From NCBI GenBank assembly GCA_922989275.2, contig OV277868.1, forward strand, positions 48,916,216 through 48,980,215: a stretch of 64,000 nt of DNA, written 5' to 3'. This DNA is from Gari tellinella (lineage: Eukaryota > Mollusca > Bivalvia > Cardiida > Psammobiidae). The position numbers were made by a program, and so were the translations under genes. This document shows, in pieces, positions 57,299 to 64,000 of the stretch (its first letter is position 1; the number at the start of each line of letters is the position of its first letter). The notes below the pieces were generated by a model. The model was not told the DNA's origin. It made no database searches and saw only the letters and a program-made list of their open reading frames with translations.

Positions 57299-58181
57299 CA
57301 GGGTTCGAATTTAAGCTCGCATACTCGCAAAATGCGAGTGGAGTTTGTAAATTGCGAGTGATTTTTCAACAAACTCGCAAAAAAATGCGAGTACGGTTTT
57401 TCGGACAGCTAAACACAGTATAGCGTCTGTAAGGCTATGCTCGGTTTATTCCGTAGCATTTCGAGTGGCGGAAATGGACGAGAAGACAAGCGAATACTTT
57501 TCGTAAGCCAATCATAGCTTCTCGGGTAGTTTCAACCTCTTTTTTGTCTGTAAGAATGACGTAATGAAGGACTTTCCTAATTCTCATTGGCTAATGAAAC
57601 GCGCACTTTGCTACTTAGGAGTTCCGATGTGTAAACAATTCTTATCACAGAGTCTGAGACTCAACAACCGAAACCGTTCTCCAAAGACGAGGCCATTTAA
57701 AAGACTCGCGCGAGTACAAGTATACTTCTAATTCTACTGTGACATACTGTTTATTAACCACAGCCCTGAAATATACGACCAGTGAAAAACGTTTGTATGG
57801 TAGACGGATTGGCAATCTTAACCTGACCTAATTTTCGAGTAATGAAATCGTGTGCGGTCTGCCTAGTGCATACAGCATGCATTCTCCCCAATATTATAAA
57901 ATGTAAGAAAAATACTCCTTTGGTATGTACACATAGATATGAAAATCAAGATCTTATCCCTTGTCAGCTGTAACCACAAATGTACAACTATGAAATACAC
58001 GAAGTGTAGGTAGATCGTATTTGATTACTACACGTCTGTGTCGGGTTAAAAGTTAAAACATATACATGTATGTTCAGAATGACAGTTTAACTTTCGCGAG
58101 TTGTTTTTGCATTTTGCGAGTAAGTTTAAAAGTCACTCGCAAAAAAATGCAAGTGTAATTTTTAGCTAATTTCTAACCCTG
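57299..58181. mobile_element. 883-bp TIR element with 5-bp flanks
   Basis: Left end CAGGGTTCGAATTTAAGC and right end, reversed, CAGGGTTAGAAATTAGC. TCACT flanks both sides (57294-57298 and 58182-58186). Subterminal parts on both sides carry 'ACTCGCAAAAAAATGCGAGT'-like palindromic words (57318-57395 and about 58096-58160). No transposase. Similar in size and duplication length to the element at 48342, but the terminal sequence differs. Confidence 0.7.
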
Positions 58182-58261
58182 TCACTATACCTAAGCATGT
58201 ACACACCAAGCAAGTTTCTCTTTTACGATTTGTTAAAGAGAAATTCCACATAGATAAAGGC

Positions 58262-58875
58262 AAAGTCTTCAGGAGTAGATGGATCTCTATTGAACTTGCA
58301 AAGCAGTATAAATCGCTGCTTGGCACTTTAATGGTTCTACATTGGAGCCTACCAAAAGTTTGGTAGGTTCACTGCAACACTTCATAGAAAATCCCTGACA
58401 TGTTTGGCAAGGGGCAGGGAATGCGGCCCTGCATGTGGAGGTAGCCAATCTGCTGAGGCATTCTAAAGTCACAGCTGATTAGTTCTATCACATACATACA
58501 GCAGGTGACTGTCCACTGGCTAAACAGGTCTGATACAGGTGATACTTGTACAGAAAGTTCTGATAAAGACATTTCAGTCTCTTCCGAGGATGGAGAAAAG
58601 TACATTCCGTCTGACTCTTGTCAAGAGAATACCCAAAGAAATGGAGGAGGAGTTATTCAGACAGCACTTGAGGGAATTTTTTTCCCATCGTCCATTCAAC
58701 AGTTACGCTGAACAACCTGAAGAGTCAGGGTCAGCAGCTCCCAGGTCAAGTTGGCTCAAGCACTCGAAGCAGAATTAGCAGAGTGCTGGATGATCCCGTA
58801 CTAGAACACTTACTCCCAGATCGTACAGCCAAACAAATCATAGACAAATTATGCCATATCATTCAGTCAAAATAG
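58262..58875 (+). repeat. Unclassified coding-like repeat, longest copy
   Basis: The first 240 bp match 35640-35820 and 49229-49330. Downstream an acidic frame ('SDTGDTCTESSDKDISVSSE', 'KYIPSDSCQENTQRN') and another with 'FRQHLREFFSHRPFNSYAEQ' suggest decayed coding sequence up to 'TIKQIIDKLCHII'-like text near 58860. I cannot identify the protein. Confidence 0.5.
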
Positions 58876-58925
58876 ATCAGTGCCCTTAACCCTTTACTGT
58901 AAATATAAGAAGTGGAACAACTCTT

Positions 58926-59075
58926 GTTTAAAGTAAAACCTCTCTATTTGGGCCACTAACTACTTTTTACCACCTGTTGAAGTGAACAGAAAGCTCTTGC
59001 AGGATAGTGAAGGAAAGGGACCTTTGTGAAGTGAAGTGTGTACTATACCTGACCAGAGCTTTCTGTTTCACTTAT
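58926..59075. mobile_element. Mariner-like MITE remnant
   Basis: 'AGTAAAACCTCTCTATTTGG' matches the end of the MITE at 94-257. An inner inverted pair 'GAACAGAAAGCTCT' and 'AGAGCTTTCTGTTTC' forms a foldback. The right end is missing, just before the hairpin-ended element at 59077. Confidence 0.5.
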
Positions 59076-59076
59076 G

Positions 59077-61505
59077 TTTTTAGCTCACCTGAGCACAAAG
59101 TGCTAACAGTGAGCTATTGTGATCGTTCGCCGTCCAATGGCCCAATTTTGTCCAAACTTGGTCAGATACATACAGTAGTTGTGAGCTTCAAAAGTTGTTA
59201 AAAAAAAAGTGGGTGGGGCATTTTTAATCGGTCTTGTTGCCATGGCAACCGTGCGCAATATCTTAAAAAATCTTCTTCTCAAGAACGACTGGTCTGATTT
59301 CAATTTGGTTTTCACCAAAATGTTTCTCAACTTATATATTTTCAAAGTTGTTCAAAGATCTTTGATCCGTCAAAAAACACGGCCGCCAGAGGGCGTGGTC
59401 ATTTTCGGCATTTACATTATATTGACAACCAAAGTCAAAACTTTTAAAATCTTCTTGTCAATAACTATAAGTCCTAGGGCAACCAAATTTCACATGTAGC
59501 ATCATGTTGTAAACCTTTAGCAAGATTGTTCAAATAATGACCCCCGGGTCAAAAATGGCCCCATCCCAAGGCTTATCAGTTTTTCATAGGAAAACCTTTA
59601 AAACTCTTCTTCTCTAAAACTGTATGGCCTAGACCTTTTATATTTGGCATGTAGCTTTGCCTTATGGACCTCTACTAAGATTGTTCAAATCTTGATCCCA
59701 GGGTATAAAGTAGCCCCGCCCCGCGCGCCGGGGGCTTATCAGTTGTACATAAGACTAATATAGGAAAACCTTTTAAAATCTTCTCTGAAACCGTAAGGCC
59801 CAGACCTTTTACATTTGTCATCTAGCTTTGCGTTACGAACAGAACAAGAACAGAACAATCCTTTTATTTGTCACAGAAAACAAAACATATGTTTTGTAAT
59901 TACATGTGAAGTATAACATGATCAAAAACTTTTGGGTTAGTAGGACATTTGGTGGTCGAATACTGAATTAAGATGGTATAGATCAGTCATATTTCTGCGA
60001 TGGAGGGGGAAGGTGGAGAAACATTATAATACTTAACTAAATGGTATGGACACAATAAATAGAAATAAATATCAAGTTATTATTAGATGATACAATATAC
60101 ATATTAACTATGCAGATCAGTTCACTTTATAATAAAGCGAACTGGCCCGCCTATAGTTAAGCTGCGTTTATTCTTTCTTTTGAACAATTGCCAAATACCT
60201 GTCTATAGAGGGCGGCACGTGCTGATGTAGTCTTATAGTAAATAACAGAGTTGACAAGAGAGAAGTACAGTGTAACCCTCCCCAAACGGACATTTGAAAA
60301 AAAACGAAGTCAAATTGCGACAAATACATCGTCAAGCAAGAAAAAGAAGAAAACTGAGTGAGGCACTGCCTTGCCCCAGACTGTTTGGATCCTTCCCCGG
60401 CTCCGAGATGCACAAGTGAGAGATATGTGTCGTAAAGTTCGGCGGAAGTAGGCTACACTGTACTTCATTTAATTGACGGACACCGTGGGAGTTTTATCCA
60501 TTTCATTTCAAGGTCAGCACGTGCAGATGTAGGATTTTAGTAAATAATGAACCTGGCAGACGTGAAGTACTGTGATGCCCTGCTCAGCAGGACAAATATA
60601 TAAAGACGTATAGTTTGTCAAATATTCTGTCAATTCAAAAACAGAAGGGAAGAATAGCGTACCTTTCTATTAGGAAAGATACACTTTACTTGGATCCTGT
60701 TTTGTGTGACAAGACGCTTTAGGTTAAGAAATCCTTGTTGCCAGTAACGTCCGGAGAGAACAGGCGCCACTGTATTTCATTCAAGCAACTTAGTCACGTG
60801 ATCTCAATTACAATAAATATCTAAGCTGAGAAAGCATATTTGTCGGATTTACCAACACACGGCATGTAAGTACTAAATAAACATAGTAATTTCAGTTGCA
60901 ACAAGTGCAAATATGTATATATAATTTGAAAGTCAGTTGATTTGATCGTTTTTCGTATTACTATGTAGCATTGTTAATTATGAAAAAAGAAGTCACATGG
61001 CAGTTTTGAAATCAGGGGATCCTGTCTGCCAATCGTGACAGACACGGTCCTTAATCACCACACTGTATGTCGAAAATTGCAATATCAGAAAGATAATATC
61101 AACAAACAGAGTTGAATTCATATGCAGAGCAATGCATTCAATGGGAAGTACATGATATGGACCTCTACTAAGATTGTTCAAATCATGAACCCAGGGTCAA
61201 AAATGGCCCCGCCGCGGAGCTTATTAGTTTTACATAGACTTATATAGAAATAAACCTTTAAAACTCTTCTAAACCCTAAGACCCAGACCTTTTATATTTG
61301 GCATCTAGCTTTGCCTTATGCTCCTCTACCAAGATTGTTCAAATCATGACCCTCGGATCAAAAATGGCCCTGTTCCGGGGCTTATAAGTTTTAAAAAGAC
61401 TTATGTAGTAAAACCTTTAAAAATCTTCTTCTCTGAAACCGTAAGGCCCATACCTTTTATATTTGTCATCGAGCTTTGCCTTATGGTCCTCTATCAAGAT
61501 TAATC
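59077..61505 (-). mobile_element. Hairpin-ended element, family 1, minus strand, interrupted
   Basis: Read on the minus strand it ends with GTGCTCAGGTGAGCTAAAA (59077 side). The body shows 'GTTGCCATGGCAACC' (59229-59243) and inverted monomers ('AAGATTGTTCAAAT', 'TTTGCCTTATGGACCTCTAC'). The monomer at 59837 breaks off and resumes at 61154, so 59838-61153 is a later insertion. The 5' terminus is not recognisable. Confidence 0.7.
59838..61153 (-). mobile_element. 1.3-kb insertion with LINE-like 3' tail
   Basis: On the minus strand the segment ends near 59838 with repeated TTGTTCTGTTC units ('GATTGTTCTGTTCTTGTTCT'), resembling the short tandem tails of LINEs. No LINE protein can be read. At 60215-60330 and 60520-60600 a roughly 320-bp unit is repeated in decayed form ('CACGTGCTGATGTAG' / 'CACGTGCAGATGTAG', 'AGTAAATAA', 'GAAGTAC.GTG'). 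A composite of more than one element is possible. Confidence 0.45.
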
Positions 61506-61606
61506 TGTATGTAAACTGTATGTAAACGTTGTGTTGAAATGTTCTTAATACAGGGGTGTCTAGTTGATCCGGACCCTAGATTATCCGGAAATCTCGCAAA
61601 TCATAA

Positions 61607-63006
61607 ACAAGAGCCCCATGGGGCATAATTCGCTCACCTGAGAATAACTGACAAAATGGAGATAATTATTTATGTCCAGGAAGGGGTCATTTTTTACCCG
61701 AGGGGCATAATTTGAACAATCTTGTAAGAGGACCTGTAGATAATGCTATGTGCCAAATATCTAAGATCAGGGTAGTAGGGTTTTCTAAGACAAGAAGATT
61801 TTTGTAAGTTTCCATTGAAAAAAAATCTTATTTTTAACTCCTGTGACTTACATAATTATGCAACAGACTGAAACCAATTGAACAATCTAGAAGTTTCACC
61901 ATGCCAAATATCAAAGCTCTGGCCATATTAGTTTCAGAGAAGAAGACGTTTGAAAATTTCACTATATAACTCTATGTAAAACTGTGACCCCCGGGGCGGG
62001 GCCAGTTTTGACTCAAGGGGCATAATTTGAACAAACCTGATAGAGGACCTGTATGTGATGCTATGTGTCAAATATCTAAGCTATGGCCCTAGTAGTTTCA
62101 GAGAAGAAGAATGTCAAAGGTTTCATTGAAAAAAATCTATTTTTAGCTCCTGTGACCTAGTTATGCAACCGACCATTTGAAAAATTTTTGTATAGGACAT
62201 CTAGAAATGTCACCATGCCTAATATCAAAGCTCTGGCCATATTAGTTTCAGAGAAAAAGACATTTGAAAATTTCACTATATTACTCTATGTAAAACAGTG
62301 ACCCCCGGGGCAGGGCCAATTTTGACCCCAGGGGCATAATTTGAACAAACTTGATAAAGGACCTGTAGGCAATGCTATGTGCCAAATATCTAAGCTCTGA
62401 CCCTTGCAGTTTCAGAGATGAAGATTTTTTAAGTTTTCATCAAAAAAATCTATTTTTAGCTCCTGTGACCTAGTTAAGCAACCGACCAGAATCATTTGAA
62501 CAATTTTGGTATAGGACATCTAGAAGTGTCACCATGCCAAATATCAAGGCTCTGGCCATATAAGTTCCAGAGAAGAAGACGTTTGAAAATTTCACTATAT
62601 AACTCTATGTAAAACTGTGACCCTCGGGGCGGGGCAAATTTTGACCCCAGGGGTATAATTTGAACAAACTTGATAGAGGACCTATAGATGATGATATGTG
62701 CCAAATATCTAAGCTCTGGCCCTTGTAGTTTCAGACAAGAAGATTTTTTAAGATTTCCTTATTTTTTCACTTTGGTTGCCATGGCAACCAGAGTTCTACA
62801 TTGTTTTGAATTCTTTGAACAAATTTGAAAGAGCTTGACCCAAGGAACATTCCTGTAAAGTTTGGTTGGAATCTGTCGAGCGGTATAGGAGGAGATGTCA
62901 TTTGAAGCAATTGTTAACGACGACGAATGACGAACGACGGACGACGACGGACACAGGGCCATCCCAATAGCTCACCTTGAGCCTTTGGCTCAGGCGAGCT
63001 AAAAAA
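61607..63006 (+). mobile_element. Hairpin-ended element, family 1, complete
   Basis: 5' ACAAGAGCCCCATGGGGC, then CGCTCACCTGAG; about four ~310-bp monomers; 'GTTGCCATGGCAACC' (62774-62788); an ACG-rich stretch (62918-62952); 3' hairpin GCTCACCTTGAGCC, TTT, GGCTCAGGCGAGCT, then AAAAAA. The 3' stem has one C/T change that weakens it relative to the copy at 22842-24702. Noncoding. Confidence 0.85.
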
Positions 63007-63475
63007 GGTTTGGAAACCAAGTATATACTCAAAACCCTCTCTGATAATTGCTCTTGTGCATGATCTACTGTTTCAAGGCTCAAGTTTAGGTTGTCAGACG
63101 AGAGAGGTCAATCCTTTTGAGATTTTGGGGTTATATACTGTTGTTTGTACCTTCTTAGTTTTTTTATGCGAAATACAAATTTAGACAGATCAATCATCCG
63201 GTCTTTTAGATTTGTATTTTTCTCAAGATAACGTACTGGTCCGAAAAAAGGGGTCACCACTGTAGGCATTTTAATACATTTGTATAGCGCTTTCCCTACC
63301 CTCTACCCAACATTGTTTGTAGTCTTGAATTGTAGTTCTTTTGTGACGCGGCCCTCTAATCGGGATATGCACAGTAAACACACGCTAATTGTTCTTACCA
63401 TTGGTAAAATGTTACTTAATGAAGAGTCTACTCGCTGATAGGGGTAAGTGCGTTAAGCAAATACAGTATGTGGTC
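63007..63475. other. Spacer, nothing recognised
   Basis: No supported gene or repeat boundary. Confidence 0.5.
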
Positions 63476-63482
63476 CTATCCA

Positions 63483-63547
63483 TAAGCAGTGCAGACCCTG
63501 ATCGGAATACTCACAGGCGTCCTCTGATTTGGGTCTTCACGGCTAGC
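63483..63547. repeat. Decayed family A palindrome
   Basis: 'AAGCAGTGCAGACCCTGATC' and 'GATTTGGGTCTTCACGGCT' pair imperfectly. 66 bp before a better copy. Confidence 0.5.
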
Positions 63548-63612
63548 ATACATAGGAGAAAGCTTTATCCTTTCCCATTGAATGCATTTACGCTAAAACT
63601 GCTATTTCCAGT

Positions 63613-63679
63613 GCAAACAGTTAGGAACAGATCAGATGTCGGGTAACCCGGCATCCGATCAGGCTCCAAATTGTTTTGC
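63613..63679. repeat. Family A palindrome (67 bp)
   Basis: Arms 'GCAAACAGTTAGGAACAGAT' and 'ATCAGGCTCCAAATTGTTTT' around 'GTCGGGTAACCCGGCATC'. The core GTCGGGTAACCCGGC is close to perfect. Confidence 0.65.
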
Positions 63680-64000
63680 CACTCAGCCTAATACCAATAG
63701 TAAAAATTACCCCATAAAATGTTATATTCTATATTTTAGGGTTTTGAATTCCGTTGTCTTTAAGCGGGAAGGAAAAACGTCATGTGTGTTTTCATTCGTG
63801 CACTACTAGCCAGATAGCGTTGAGCGTGTTACAAAAATACGACGTCAAATCGTATCCATATCCAGTGCAGATTCCGATTGGAGGTCTGAGTCGCAGTTTT
63901 GAAGTATTAACTGTTAACACAAGACAAGTGTACTGCTCATAGATACAGTGTTAGTAGATACTTATACTAGCCGGGAGTTAAATAGATAGCGCAATTAAGA
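63680..64000. other. Window end, nothing recognised
   Basis: A 62-codon frame at 63754-63942 has no recognisable domain. No repeat boundary seen. Confidence 0.4.

Overview
The window looks like repeat-dominated nuclear DNA of a marine invertebrate, most likely a bivalve mollusc. It is AT-rich, the only long reading frames belong to transposable elements, and several repeat types resemble ones I know from bivalve genomes: elements ending in hairpins of the form GCTCACC...GGTGAGC, MITEs with central palindromes at TTAA sites, a Penelope element with a GIY-YIG domain, and EEADTR/CXC transposon proteins. The species cannot be read from the sequence. I find no convincing complete host gene, rRNA or functional tRNA; two stretches (about 33.9-35.1 kb and 51.0-51.7 kb) may be host exons or remnants.

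Layout. 1-4 kb: a 164-bp TA-flanked MITE, a tRNA-like SINE remnant, decayed dispersed repeats and the 3' end of an RTE-like LINE. 4.1-14.4 kb: a plus-strand LINE (ORF1 and ORF2) whose ORF1 is split by a nearly complete minus-strand CR1-like LINE (5417-9895). 14.7-21 kb: a 2.9-kb unit present twice in direct orientation, almost identical, with a 430-bp spacer and a ~207-bp foldback inside each copy. 21.4-26.2 kb: an array of ~183-bp monomers, broken by a hairpin-ended element (22842-24702), then a second truncated copy of that family. 26.6-35.5 kb: many palindromic MITEs and a 2.2-kb minisatellite of 49-50 bp units. 36.4-48.1 kb: one large terminal-inverted-repeat element carrying a decayed EEADTR/CXC-type gene and invaded by three other elements: a Penelope retroelement with a downstream zinc-finger ORF, a 2757-bp DNA transposon with 7-bp target duplications, and a second type of hairpin-ended element. 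48.3-59 kb: an 882-bp TIR element, another hairpin-ended element, a third hairpin-ended type with (ACGG)-rich tail, the second copy of the 2.76-kb DNA transposon, and an 883-bp TIR element. 59-63 kb: two more hairpin-ended copies, one broken by a 1.3-kb insertion with a LINE-like tail.

The nesting gives a relative time order. The large TIR element predates its three inserts; the plus LINE predates the CR1; the 183-bp array predates the hairpin-ended element; one MITE predates the palindromic MITE inserted in it. The most interesting material is (i) the shared architecture of the hairpin-ended elements, (ii) the large TIR element with its EEADTR/CXC gene, (iii) the matched 2.76-kb elements with 7-bp duplications, and (iv) the Penelope element with a zinc-finger ORF and a hammerhead-like core. 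All identities were judged by eye; no alignment or database search was run.
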